A stretch of DNA of 64,000 nucleotides from Sunxiuqinia sp963677175 (GTDB lineage: Bacteria > Bacteroidota > Bacteroidia > Bacteroidales > Prolixibacteraceae), in NCBI GenBank assembly GCA_963677175.2, contig CAXXES010000006.1, forward strand, positions 248,001 through 312,000, given 5' to 3'. A program made the translations under genes and the position numbers. The notes beneath the pieces were generated by a model. That model saw only the letters and a program-made list of their open reading frames with translations, did not search any database and was not told the origin of the DNA. Positions 1 to 7,983 of the stretch are shown here, piece by piece. Position 1 is the first letter of the stretch. Each line of letters begins with the position of its first letter.

Positions 1-88
1 CTAAAATTTGTCCGTTACTCAATTTATGAGTATGTAAAAAAACAACATTGTTGACAATAAATAATCCTACGGAAAATATAAGTAACGA

Positions 89-598
89 TTAAAATTTAAT
101 GTCGTATTTGAGACCAAAATTATTCAAAACGTACGACAAGCGTTCTTTGAGATTCTGAAAACTGAGATAAGCTTCAAAAGGCAACCATTGATATTTGATT
201 CTCCGCCACAGGATTTCTATCAGGTTCAATTCCGGAGAATATGGAGGGAGGAAATAAATCAATAGATCATTTTTTCTCCACTCTTCAATTTTTGCCATGA
301 ACTTTTTAGATTTATGGATCGGTGAATTATCAAGTATGACAACAGTCCTTTTAACTATTTGCCCCATAAACTTATCCATAAAACCGATGAGCTTATCAGA
401 ATTGAATGTCGTTTCGTTCACTTCAAAAAACAGTTTGTTTTTGCGGTTCATCAAGCCCACAACATTTAGGAACTTTCCTTTGGAAGCGGGTAATAATATC
501 AGGTTTTCTTTTGTTTGCCATGCGTATGGCACATTTGGTGTAAGTCCAAAATGACTTTCATCGCCAAAATAAAGATCTATGTAACCGCTATCTTCCAA
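89..598 (-). CDS. IS630 family transposase, DDE catalytic part
   Basis: This frame encodes the catalytic domain of the same IS630-type transposase. It contains the DES triad start (IDLYFGDESHFGL), the second acidic motif VVILDNSPIHKS, and the C-terminal LPPYSPELNLIEILWRRIK with the catalytic Glu. The frame stays open upstream of the listed start to about position 700 and there carries the family's linker, so the true domain starts in the overlap with the N-terminal frame. The stop codon is just outside the left inverted repeat. Whether an intact protein is made depends on a frameshift near 702-711. The catalytic residues look complete. Confidence 0.85.
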   Translation of the reverse strand: MEDSGYIDLYFGDESHFGLTPNVPYAWQTKENLILLPASKGKFLNVVGLMNRKNKLFFEVNETTFNSDKLIGFMDKFMGQIVKRTVVILDNSPIHKSKKFMAKIEEWRKNDLLIYFLPPYSPELNLIEILWRRIKYQWLPFEAYLSFQNLKERLSYVLNNFGLKYDIKF

Positions 599-1130
599 TT
601 CTTTAAGGCTTTTTATTTGTTGCTGTTTAAGTTCAAAGTCATTTTGGTTGCGTTTGCTTTTTAGCGACAGCCGGGCCCTCTTCCAGATATAGCCCAGTAT
701 CTTTTAAAAAATTCTGCAAAGTCTTTTTGCAGATTACGATATTGTGCTGTTCCTCAAGATAGGCCAATACATTTTTTAAGTTACGGTTGTGTTCTTTTAA
801 TTGCTTCTCAACCTCTGGCTCAAGGCCTTTTAGCCGGGTCTTAACTCCTCGTCCGGGTTGGATGGGAAGAGAGTCGAGACCGTTTTTCGCCCAGCTGTCA
901 AGCCAACGTTCGATGGTTCTTCTGTTTACATCAAAAATGCCCGAAAGATCAGTGATCGTTCGTCTTTGATGGGATAAAAGCAGACAATGGCTGCGTTTCC
1001 TGACCGTATTATCAGTACTGTTCTTTTGAAGCTTCTTGAGTGCTTCTATCTCTTCTTTTTTTAGTGATACATATCTCATAATGAGATAAATATAGCTATT
1101 TTATTGCATTAAACCTATAAAATACGACAT
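99..1130 (-). mobile_element. IS630-type insertion sequence with both ends and TA target duplication
   Basis: An 11-bp perfect terminal inverted repeat (ATGTCGTATTT at 99-109, its complement at 1120-1130) bounds a 1032-bp element. Both ends are flanked by the dinucleotide TA (97-98 and 1131-1132), the target duplication expected of the IS630/Tc1 group. The transposase is encoded on the minus strand in two frames. The last codons of the transposase run through the left terminal repeat and use a stop at 89-91 outside the element. The boundaries are read directly from the sequence; the family name comes from the protein. Confidence 0.85.
639..1079 (-). CDS. IS630 family transposase, N-terminal helix-turn-helix part
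   Basis: This 146-residue frame holds the DNA-binding half of an IS630-type transposase. Residues about 30-65 form a helix-turn-helix (TITDLSGIFDVNRRTIERWL), followed by a second winged-helix-like region ending near TLQNFLKD. The typical continuation of the family (LGYIWKRARLSLKSKR) is present, but in the +1 frame from about position 700. The last 20 or so residues of this frame are therefore out-of-frame translation. The change of frame lies at an A/T homopolymer near 702-711. It could be a one-base indel that kills the gene or a programmed frameshift. Together with the next frame the protein would be about 340 residues, the normal family length. Confidence 0.85.
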   Translation of the reverse strand: MRYVSLKKEEIEALKKLQKNSTDNTVRKRSHCLLLSHQRRTITDLSGIFDVNRRTIERWLDSWAKNGLDSLPIQPGRGVKTRLKGLEPEVEKQLKEHNRNLKNVLAYLEEQHNIVICKKTLQNFLKDTGLYLEEGPAVAKKQTQPK

Positions 1131-1311
1131 TATATCATTCTTAATACTTAAGTATCCCGGCGACTAACTTTTGTATATTATTTTTAAATGTTGTTTTCAT
1201 AACTACTGCAAAGAAAAAGATATTTGAAACATAAAAATATTGAGTTCAAAATATTATCCATTATTTAACCTTTCATAACCTGGTTCTAATTACTAAAATC
1301 CATAGTTAGTG

Positions 1312-1343
1312 TATGTAAATACATAAAGTTAGAATAAACTAAC
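1312..1343 (+). promoter_or_regulatory. two dyads upstream of the DtxR-type gene, candidate operators
   Basis: TATGTA-AA-TACATA (1312-1325) is a perfect palindrome. GTTAG-6 nt-CTAAC (1328-1343) is a second inverted repeat right beside it. Both lie immediately upstream of the promoter of the DtxR/MntR-type gene. Metal-dependent repressors of this family bind dyads and often control themselves, so autoregulation is a reasonable inference, but nothing here proves which protein binds. Confidence 0.4.
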
Positions 1344-1345
1344 AA

Positions 1346-1372
1346 TTGTTCTTTGGATATTGTTTATATTTG
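1346..1372 (+). promoter_or_regulatory. Bacteroidota-type promoter of the DtxR-family gene
   Basis: TTG at 1346-1348 and TATATTTG at 1365-1372 fit the Bacteroidota sigma-70 promoter (TTG and TAnnTTTG) with a 16-nt gap, slightly shorter than usual. The -7 box ends 17 nt before ATG 1390. This argues against the upstream TTG start at 1360, which would lie inside the promoter. Confidence 0.55.
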
Positions 1373-1389
1373 TAATAAAAGTTTCATAT

Positions 1390-2043
1390 ATGCCTTTAAA
1401 AACGAAAGAAAACTATTTAAAGACCATGTATATGATTGACGAAGAAAAAGGTATAATCTCTTTGTCGGAGCTTGGGAAAAGATTAGGGTTAAGTATCCCA
1501 ACGGTTAACAGCATGGTTAAGAGGCTACAGGATGAAGGATGGGTGGTTTATGAGAAATATCAACCGGTTAAATTAACCGGCCAGGGAAAAAATGAAGCGG
1601 CGCGTGTCATCAGGAGACATCGGATTGCTGAGATATTTTTAGTGGAAAAATTGAATTTTGGATGGGAGGAAGTCCATGACATTGCAGAGGAAATGGAACA
1701 TATTGATTCAGAAGTACTTTTTGAGCGCATGAATAAAATGCTCGGAAATCCGGCTTTTGACCCTCATGGTTCGCCAATCCCCGACAAAGCTGGTAAAATA
1801 AAAACCATTCATTATGTACCTCTCGCAAGTTTAGAATCTGGACAAAAAGCAGTATTGCGTTCCATTCACAACAGCTCTGCCGATTTCTTGGTTTTTCTGA
1901 ACAAAAAAGGAATTTCATGGGGGACTATTTTTGAAATTCTTGAAAAAGAACCTTTTGATGGAAGTGTGACTGTTTCATATGGTGGGAAAAAAAATGTAGT
2001 GCTAACTCAAGAAGTGTGTAAACAGCTTTTAGTTGAATTATAG
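1390..2043 (+). CDS. metal-dependent transcriptional regulator, DtxR/MntR family
   Basis: The 217-residue product matches the DtxR/MntR family of Fe/Mn-responsive repressors. An N-terminal winged helix (about residues 1-65, KENYLKTMYMIDEEKGIISLSELGKRLGLS, then IPTVNSMVKRL) is followed by a dimerisation/metal-binding region with the hallmark HRIAEIFLVEKL, HDIAEEMEHIDSE and GNPAFDPHGSPIPD. The last 75 residues resemble the SH3-like FeoA domain. ATG 1390 is chosen because a good promoter box occupies the region upstream of it. The gene stands alone between an IS element and gene remnants. Its usual targets are metal transporters; the feo operon about 40 kb away is a possible target but no shared operator was found. 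Confidence 0.88.
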   Translation: MPLKTKENYLKTMYMIDEEKGIISLSELGKRLGLSIPTVNSMVKRLQDEGWVVYEKYQPVKLTGQGKNEAARVIRRHRIAEIFLVEKLNFGWEEVHDIAEEMEHIDSEVLFERMNKMLGNPAFDPHGSPIPDKAGKIKTIHYVPLASLESGQKAVLRSIHNSSADFLVFLNKKGISWGTIFEILEKEPFDGSVTVSYGGKKNVVLTQEVCKQLLVEL

Positions 2044-2495
2044 CGTTTTATCTCGATTATCAATTAATTTGAGTTTCAAGATTCAATCCCTTTCTGTGCT
2101 TCAACTCCTTTTGTTAATAATGTCTTATCTCTTTCATTTCGGTTACGAGGTCGGCGAATTCAATCAATTCATCAAGGGAGAACAGGTTAAAAAATAAGGC
2201 AATGGTTACTTCATCGAGCACAGCTACATTATGCTTATTACTTTCGGGAATTCTGGTAATTTCTTCCTGACCAACATGGACTGCATCAATGTCCTGCTGT
2301 GTGGGTTCTTTTACAATAAAAACAGCCTAAACCGTATTGTTTGACAATAATATCAGGAATATGGCAATATTCAAATGAGAAAATAAACCATCTTATTTCA
2401 AATAATTCCGAAAGGAGAATAGATAAAAATGTATGCCTTAATCGAATACTTATTTTTGTGGGTGTTGATTAAATACCGATATTTGAGATACAAAT
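2044..2495. other. non-coding stretch with a possible minus-strand gene remnant
   Basis: No intact gene is visible. On the minus strand an open frame of 71 codons runs from 2326 to a stop at 2114-2116 without a convincing start. Its composition is protein-like (ending LFSLDELIEFADLVTEMKEI then RHY), so it may be the 3' end of a lost gene. I do not recognise the family. The rest is AT-rich leader of the next gene. Confidence 0.35.
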
Positions 2496-3998
2496 ATGAC
2501 ACGGTTAAAAGAGATATTACAACAACCAGAAGGAAGGCGATTGGAGTTTAAAGCAAAAATGCCAACCAATGCTGAATTAGCTAAAACCATTGTAAGTTTT
2601 GCCAATGATGCTGGCGGTGAATTTTATCTGGGTATTCAGGATAATCCACGGGAAGTTACTGGAATTGAGGAAGACGACTTGATAGTACTTGAAGAAAAAA
2701 TAAGTAACGTTATCCATGACCAATGTTCACCCGTAATTTTGCCTGAAATAGTATTTCTGAATGATGAAGGGAAACATGTAATCCGTACCAAAGTTTATAA
2801 AGGAAGTGCTCCTCCATATCACCTGAAAAATAAAGGAATTGAATCCGGAACTTTTATTCGGGTTGGTTCTTCAAACCGGCAGGCAAGTCCTGAAATAATA
2901 CAGGAACTCGAACGACAAAAGCAAAATATTTCTTTTGACAGCGAATTGGTTTTCCAAAAAACATTGGACAAGATTAATATTGATTCATTTAAAGCATTAT
3001 TCGTTGAAAAGACCGGGGAGAAATTAAGTAAGCAAGTTCTTCAGAAATTAGAATTATTCAAAACCGAACAAGGACAGGAACTACCAACTAATGCTTTAAT
3101 ACTGCTTTCGGATGACGAGTTGGGAAAACAGATGTTCCCGTATGCAAAAATTGAATGTGCCAGGTTTAAAGGAACTGTCCCCGGTAATTTTATCGACCAG
3201 AAATCCATAGATTCAAATATTGGGTTACAAGCTGAACAGGCCTATCAATTTATTTTACGCCATATTTCACAAGGAACAACCGATTATCAGGGAGTTTTCA
3301 GAAACGACCGTTGGGAATACCCGATAGTAGCTATCAGGGAAGTTACTCGTAATGCAGTGATTCATCGCGATTATTCTCTTTCCGGGAAAGACATCAAAAT
3401 TGCGATTTTCGATGATAAAGTTGAAATTACCAGTCCGGGCAAACTTATGCCAACTGTGGATTTTAGCGATATGGATTCTGGTCAGTCTGACATTCGGAAT
3501 AAAATACTGGCACCTGTTTTTAAACGTTTAGGTATTATTGAACAATGGGGTAATGGTTTGAGATTAATTGCCAGTGAAATGCAATCTTATCCTGAAATAG
3601 AATTATCGTGGAAGGAACCGGGAATTGCATTTCGGGTTGTTTTCACCAATAAAAATTATTTGCAGCAACACGAGTTACAGCACAAGTTACAGCACAAGTT
3701 GCAGCACGAGTTGCAGCACGAGTTGCAGCACGAGTTGCAGCACGAGTTACAAAAAGAAACATTATACAGCAAAGTACTTCGGTTGGTATCAGGCAGAACA
3801 TTATCAACAAAAGAATTGTCAGTTGCACTAGGACAGAAATCCGTATCAGGACAGCTAAAGAAAATAGTATCAAAGCTTAGAAAAGATAATTTAGTAGAAT
3901 GGACTGAACCGGATACAGAACAGAGTTCCAATCAGAAATATCGGATTACTGAGAAAGGTAATTTGTTTTTAAAACTCTTGAAAAAAGACGAGGAGTAA
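2496..3998 (+). CDS. AlbA_2 / HATPase_c_4 ATP-binding regulator with LQHE repeat linker
   Basis: The 500-residue product belongs to the COG2865-type family often annotated as ATP-binding protein or transcriptional regulator. An N-terminal Schlafen AlbA_2 domain (residues about 10-130, GRRLEFKAK, IVSFANDAGGEFYLGI) binds nucleic acid in relatives. A GHKL-like ATPase module follows (about 280-375, REVTRNAVIHRDYS, then WGNGLRLI). Residues about 389-421 are eight or so copies of Leu-Gln-His-Glu/Lys coded by 12-bp tandem repeats. A C-terminal winged helix (about 430-500) ends the protein. Such proteins are common near mobile DNA and some defence loci. No partner gene is visible here, so the role is unknown. 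Confidence 0.82.
   Translation: MTRLKEILQQPEGRRLEFKAKMPTNAELAKTIVSFANDAGGEFYLGIQDNPREVTGIEEDDLIVLEEKISNVIHDQCSPVILPEIVFLNDEGKHVIRTKVYKGSAPPYHLKNKGIESGTFIRVGSSNRQASPEIIQELERQKQNISFDSELVFQKTLDKINIDSFKALFVEKTGEKLSKQVLQKLELFKTEQGQELPTNALILLSDDELGKQMFPYAKIECARFKGTVPGNFIDQKSIDSNIGLQAEQAYQFILRHISQGTTDYQGVFRNDRWEYPIVAIREVTRNAVIHRDYSLSGKDIKIAIFDDKVEITSPGKLMPTVDFSDMDSGQSDIRNKILAPVFKRLGIIEQWGNGLRLIASEMQSYPEIELSWKEPGIAFRVVFTNKNYLQQHELQHKLQHKLQHELQHELQHELQHELQKETLYSKVLRLVSGRTLSTKELSVALGQKSVSGQLKKIVSKLRKDNLVEWTEPDTEQSSNQKYRITEKGNLFLKLLKKDEE
3660..3756 (+). repeat. in-frame 12-bp tandem repeat (LQHE/LQHK codons)
   Basis: Within the ATPase regulator, a unit close to TTGCAGCACGAG repeats about eight times without interruption and stays in frame. 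Units are nearly identical, especially the last four, which implies recent slippage. Copy-number change by multiples of 12 bp would lengthen or shorten the linker between the ATPase and winged-helix domains without breaking the protein. Confidence 0.9.
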
Positions 3999-4400
3999 AG
4001 ACTCGCTCAAACCCTGGCACAAAATACCAACATTTCCGAAAAACAAGCCCTCCGGGTTTTCAAAAGCTTCCGGCATAAACCGTTAGTTCCAAAATTGCAA
4101 GAGTTAATTTTTGCCAACGCACAAGCCAGTTCCAAAAAGATACGATTTCCGTAAACTGCAATCAAACCTTTTTTGAAACCTCACATCAACACATGCAATT
4201 TCTCCACTCTCTATTTATTCCTTTTCCTTTTGAATATTTTCCGAAAATGCTGCCGGGAGTGTTTACGGGTTTGAAACTCTGATGGCACGATTGCGAGCGC
4301 ATGACAGATTCAAAAAGAAATTATTTAAACGTTTGAACGTTCAAACGTTTAATCAAGCAGTTGATTAATCAATCAAACAATTATTAAAATGGACAATTAC
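3999..4400. other. gap with in-frame remnant after the regulator stop codon
   Basis: No complete gene is seen. The frame of the preceding gene stays open after its TAA for another 51 codons to 4153 (coding TLAQNTNISEKQALRVFKSF, then RHKPLVPKLQELIFANAQ). This reads like real protein rather than chance and may be the 3' end of a different, lost gene or an extension lost by a stop mutation. After 4160 the sequence is AT-rich, with a short palindromic run (AAACGTTTGAACGTTCAAACGTTT) near 4327-4350. Confidence 0.4.
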
Positions 4401-5923
4401 TTCTACTTTAACACATTTAAAATCTTTGATATGAATTGTTTATGTTCCACTGCCTTATTTTGTGACGTTGGTGCATTTGGTCAAAAAACTGTTCTTCGGT
4501 CATTTCTTTATAGAGCTTGAAGACGAACCATTTCTTGATGTCGTTGGCCGAAAGCAGCGGAAGTTCCTCGAAGTTTCGTAGTTTTTCCTTGAGTATAAAC
4601 GAAGAAACCATAAAGTTCAAAGCAACCTGATGTTGCCACGCCAGCCACTTGCGGGTCTGAAACTGGTCGATTCCCAGTATTTGCTTGGATTCTTTGATGC
4701 AGTGTTCAACAAAGAACCGCTGAGCCTGCATGTACGCCAAGGCTTGGTGTGTGTATTGTTCCAGATTGGCATTGGTGAACGAATATTTTATTTCAATCGT
4801 GTTCTTTGCTGATTTTGTTTTTCGAATGACCAGCATCCGCGGCTCTATTTCGTTGATGTTTTTGTTCCAAATGAATACCCTTGCAAAGTGATACTCCCCA
4901 GTCAGTTTCCCTTTGGTTGTATTGCGGACCTTGATCTTTTCCCAATCACCGGGCTGAAGATTTTCCATGTACTTGGTTACAGTCATGTCCGGTGTTGATG
5001 CTTTGAGCCTTTTTGGGGCGGGCCCTCTGTTTGATTTACGTTCGGGAAGGAACAGCTCTGGCTGGTCGATGAATATTTTTTGGTCGCTGTGGATATCCAG
5101 CATATAAACATAGCCCATTTGGTCGATTGACCGGGCCAGGTTGGCATCGTTGCCGTAATAGCCATCGCCGCCGATAAAATCGAACGAAACCCCGTTTTGA
5201 ACTTGTTGACGGATAATCTCTTCGGCCAATTCCAGTTTGGTCTTGAACGCCCTGTTCCCTTCGGGGATGCCGGCTTCCTCGCAACGCTCCGGATCCTCGC
5301 ACCAATCTTGTGGCAGGTATAACCGGGCATCGACCATTGAAGCAAAATCACCGTTGCTCAGGCAGGCAAACACGGCAACCTGCGAATTGGATATTTTGCC
5401 CACATTGCCACAGTACTGCCATCCAACACCAACACTTTTATCGCCTTTCTTCACCCAGCCGCTTTCGTCAATTATTAACCCGGTTAACTTCCGCTTGGGC
5501 AATACCGAGCTTACCTCTCTGGAAACCTGATCAATAACCTCGCGCTCGTCCCATTTTGACTCGGTAATAAAGTGTTGCATCTGATGGTAGTGGACATTCA
5601 GGTCTTCACTGATACGTTCAATGTTGCGTAATTGACTTTGCACAATTCCTTTCGTGTAATGTTCTGCTTTATCAAAAAGTTTCTTTGTCCGGTTACAAAA
5701 TATAGACTCATACGGGACAAGGTGTTCACTCAGCCTCCGGGACAACCAGGCCAGTGTTTTTCCATATGTATTACTTTTTTTACGTGGTGTTAAACATAGC
5801 TCGGAACGATAGATTTGTTCTTCGATGACACCTCTAAAATACTAAAAAAACAATTACTTGCCCAAATTTAAATCAAAGAAAATCAATATTTTAGAGCCTT
5901 TTTTCTAATCTGTTAAAGTAGAA
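4401..5923 (-). mobile_element. IS701-like insertion sequence
   Basis: Imperfect terminal inverted repeats share TTCTACTTTAACA (4401-4413 and complement at 5911-5923) and further scattered matches, giving an element of about 1.52 kb around a single minus-strand transposase. No clear 4-bp target duplication could be read at these ends, so the exact boundaries may be off by a few bases. Confidence 0.65.
4417..5745 (-). CDS. IS701 family (SRSO17/DDE_5) transposase
   Basis: The 442-residue frame carries the DDE_5/SRSO17 signature: LIIDESGWVKKGDKSVGVGW, then QYCGNVGKISNSQVAV (catalytic Asp near residue 93), a second acidic motif FDFIGGDGYYGND (Asp near 194), and a C-terminal region typical of IS701-type transposases. 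The stop lies 16 bp inside the left inverted repeat. The listed start is a TTG. The frame stays open upstream to about 5868 with no ATG, and a GTG near 5831 is an alternative start giving about 470 residues. The gene seems intact, so the element may be active. Confidence 0.82.
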   Translation of the reverse strand: MSRRLSEHLVPYESIFCNRTKKLFDKAEHYTKGIVQSQLRNIERISEDLNVHYHQMQHFITESKWDEREVIDQVSREVSSVLPKRKLTGLIIDESGWVKKGDKSVGVGWQYCGNVGKISNSQVAVFACLSNGDFASMVDARLYLPQDWCEDPERCEEAGIPEGNRAFKTKLELAEEIIRQQVQNGVSFDFIGGDGYYGNDANLARSIDQMGYVYMLDIHSDQKIFIDQPELFLPERKSNRGPAPKRLKASTPDMTVTKYMENLQPGDWEKIKVRNTTKGKLTGEYHFARVFIWNKNINEIEPRMLVIRKTKSAKNTIEIKYSFTNANLEQYTHQALAYMQAQRFFVEHCIKESKQILGIDQFQTRKWLAWQHQVALNFMVSSFILKEKLRNFEELPLLSANDIKKWFVFKLYKEMTEEQFFDQMHQRHKIRQWNINNSYQRF

Positions 5924-6152
5924 TTAAACTAATTTAAATTTTTAGCAGGTATTTACTTTGTTATTGTATGGGCAAGTAAAGCTGGTAAAAATTGTATCTT
6001 TACACTCTATAATTGGAATTCAGGTTCGCTGAATAAACAAATTTATTAGTATCTTATTTGTACCATGAATTTACAATTAACTGATATTCAGTATTTGTTA
6101 TTTTTGAAGAAGTAAAATAAATAGCGATTATAAACGATAGTTAAAAATAATC

Positions 6153-6185
6153 AAGCCGCGGTAAAACATTGTTTTACCGCGGCTT
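6153..6185. terminator. strong hairpin terminator without an adjacent gene
   Basis: A perfect 15-bp stem (AAGCCGCGGTAAAAC at 6153-6167, complement at 6171-6185) with a 3-nt loop is followed by a T-rich run. No plus-strand gene ends nearby; the IS701-like element fills the space upstream. It probably terminated a gene displaced by that insertion, or ends a small RNA. Confidence 0.75.
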
Positions 6186-6227
6186 TTACTTTTATAATAG
6201 TTTTTTGTTTACCGCATGGCCCTAAAA

Positions 6228-6407
6228 GTTGGTCACCGTCCGGCAGAGTTTAGAACTTATCTAACAGAATTGGGAATTCATCCAACAAAGTTGGGAAATC
6301 GCCCGATAAAATTGAGAACACGTCCGACAGAGTTGGTACCTCGCCCGACAGTATTGGGAAGTCATCTGACAGCGTTGGGAAGTCATCCGACAAGGTTAGG
6401 AAGGAGG
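6228..6407. repeat. degenerate 21-bp tandem repeat array 1
   Basis: Eight full units and a partial one begin at 6228, 6248, 6269, 6290, 6311, 6332, 6353, 6374 and 6395; all but the first are exactly 21 bp. The consensus is close to (G/A)TTGGGAA-NTC-NTCCGACA-RA. Most units have arms that can pair (GTTGG with CCGAC or CCAAC). In two neighbours the arms change together: TTAG/CTAA and TTGG/CCAA. Because 21 bp is seven codons the array stays open in several frames, but the resulting 69-residue frame at 6216-6425 has no credible start or homologous content. Confidence 0.85.
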
Positions 6408-6457
6408 GTCGAAATCCATCTTTAAAGACAACGATTACACCTTGACAATTTTGTCAG

Positions 6458-7399
6458 TTAAAGTCGGGTATCCAATGAAGGAAGCGCAGGCACCTTTTTC
6501 ATCCGCTTAGGAACGGTGTCTAGAATGACCCCCATCAATGCCCTGACGAGTTTCTTCAATCCGATATTTTTCAGATACACCAAACTAATCTCGCGCGTTG
6601 GAATGGGATCTTCAAAAGGCTTGATTAAGTCTTCGTATTCTGATGATACATTCAACGTAGCCAACTCGGGAATAAAAGTAATGCCACCTTGGCTCTCAAC
6701 AATTCGTTTTAACGATTCGATCGAGCTTGACACGTACCGGAAGCTACCGCTCACTGATTCAAACGAAGGAATGGCACAAACCGAATTGATCTGATTTTGA
6801 AAACAGTTGCCTTCAGTCAGGTACCACAATTCATCCGTCGAAATCTCCTCTCGCTTGATCCTGGATTGCTTGTACAGCGGATGATTCTCGGCCACATAAA
6901 GAAAAAACTGCTCATAAAACAAAGGCGTAAAACCAAAATTTGCAGCTTTCACCGGCGTTGAAATAATCCCGGCATCGAGCTCATTAAATTTGAGCTTTGT
7001 CAAAATAGTTTCGGTGACCAACTCCACGATTTCTATTTTAAGATCGGGATAGCGCTTTTTGACCGGGTTAATGATCAATGGCGTCAAATAAGGCGACAAG
7101 GTTGGAATAATCCCAATACTAATTTGCCCTTCAATTTCCTCCTCCAGTTCGGAGCCGAGGTTCTCAAAGTCATTCATCATTTGAATGATCTGAACTGCCT
7201 TTTCGAAAAAAAGCTCCCCTTCCGCCGTAATTCCCAAAGGTTTTAGATTGCGCTCAACCAAAAAATACCCGAACTCTTCTTCCATTTTCTGAATTTGCAA
7301 ACTTAAGGCCGGCTGAGTAATTGACAAATTTTCAGCAGCTTTTGAAAAGTTCCGTACCCTGTACAATTCCACAAAATACTTTAGCTGATTGATATTCAT
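6458..7399 (-). CDS. oxyR: OxyR-type hydrogen-peroxide sensing LysR regulator
   Basis: The 313-residue LysR-family protein has an N-terminal winged helix (NINQLKYFVELYRVRNFSKA through about residue 60) and a LysR substrate domain. The segment EGNCFQNQINSVCAI places cysteines at residues 199 and 208, the same numbering as the redox pair of E. coli OxyR, so peroxide sensing by disulfide formation is strongly suggested. The gene is divergent from dps with only 92 bp between them, the classic target arrangement. The last 15 or so residues are a non-conserved tail. A 21-bp repeat array lies just beyond its 3' end. Confidence 0.92.
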   Translation of the reverse strand: MNINQLKYFVELYRVRNFSKAAENLSITQPALSLQIQKMEEEFGYFLVERNLKPLGITAEGELFFEKAVQIIQMMNDFENLGSELEEEIEGQISIGIIPTLSPYLTPLIINPVKKRYPDLKIEIVELVTETILTKLKFNELDAGIISTPVKAANFGFTPLFYEQFFLYVAENHPLYKQSRIKREEISTDELWYLTEGNCFQNQINSVCAIPSFESVSGSFRYVSSSIESLKRIVESQGGITFIPELATLNVSSEYEDLIKPFEDPIPTREISLVYLKNIGLKKLVRALMGVILDTVPKRMKKVPALPSLDTRL

Positions 7400-7491
7400 G
7401 ACTTATAATCTAATTAAATAGCGATATAAAATTAATAAATATCACTAATAGTATCTTTGAAGTAGAAAATAAACTTTAAAACGTAATCATC
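7400..7491. promoter_or_regulatory. oxyR-dps divergent promoter region
   Basis: The 92-bp space serves both genes. TATCTTTG at 7452-7459 fits the Bacteroidota -7 box for dps. ATAG-type quarter sites (near 7420 and 7448) recall OxyR binding sites, but a full four-part site could not be read with confidence. Confidence 0.45.
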
Positions 7492-7956
7492 ATGAGAACA
7501 TTAGAAAAAACACAAGTAACAAATGACACCTTGATTAATGGCATGAATGAATTTCTGGCCAATATGCAGATATTCTATCAAAACCTCAGAGGCTTTCACT
7601 GGAATGTAACCGGCAACTTGTTTTTTGTGTTGCACTCCAAGTTTGAAGAATACTACAATGAAACAGCTGAAGCTGTCGATGAAGTCGCAGAACGCATTTT
7701 GATGGTTGGTGGACAACCGATCCATTCGTTCAGCCAGTATATTCAGATCGCCGACATTCAAGAGGTGACAGATGTTCACGATGGCAAAGAAGCCGTTAAA
7801 ATCATCATCAGCCAATCTGAAACACTTCATGACAGGATGAATCGTCTGAAGGAAGTTGCCAATGACCAAAACGATGAAACAACAGCCACCTTGTTTAGTG
7901 ACCTGATGGCAGAAACTGAAAAACGTATCTGGATGTTGAAAACATTTCTGAAGTAA
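7492..7956 (+). CDS. dps: Dps family DNA-protecting ferroxidase
   Basis: The 154-residue protein is a full-length Dps/ferritin-like protein. It forms a dodecameric shell that oxidises Fe2+ with H2O2, stores iron and shields DNA. The inter-subunit ferroxidase ligands are visible: His36 in GFHWNV, His48, Asp63 and Glu67 (VDEVAERI). The N-terminal tail is short with few basic residues, so DNA binding may be weak. It is divergent from oxyR, which probably activates it under peroxide. A hairpin terminator follows 28 bp after the stop. Confidence 0.95.
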   Translation: MRTLEKTQVTNDTLINGMNEFLANMQIFYQNLRGFHWNVTGNLFFVLHSKFEEYYNETAEAVDEVAERILMVGGQPIHSFSQYIQIADIQEVTDVHDGKEAVKIIISQSETLHDRMNRLKEVANDQNDETTATLFSDLMAETEKRIWMLKTFLK

Positions 7957-7983
7957 GGGGAAAGCACCAAAAATCGAAAAAAG

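Noticed and set aside
4401..5923. A 4-bp target duplication for the IS701-like element
   Set aside because: Flanks (TTAC and TTAA) are similar but not identical, so no duplication can be claimed.
6216..6425. 69-residue frame with HPTKLG-like repeats
   Set aside because: Same cause: it lies over the 21-bp array 1 and has no support as a gene.
7400..7491. Complete OxyR binding site
   Set aside because: Only scattered ATAG-like quarter sites are visible; spacing does not fit all four parts.
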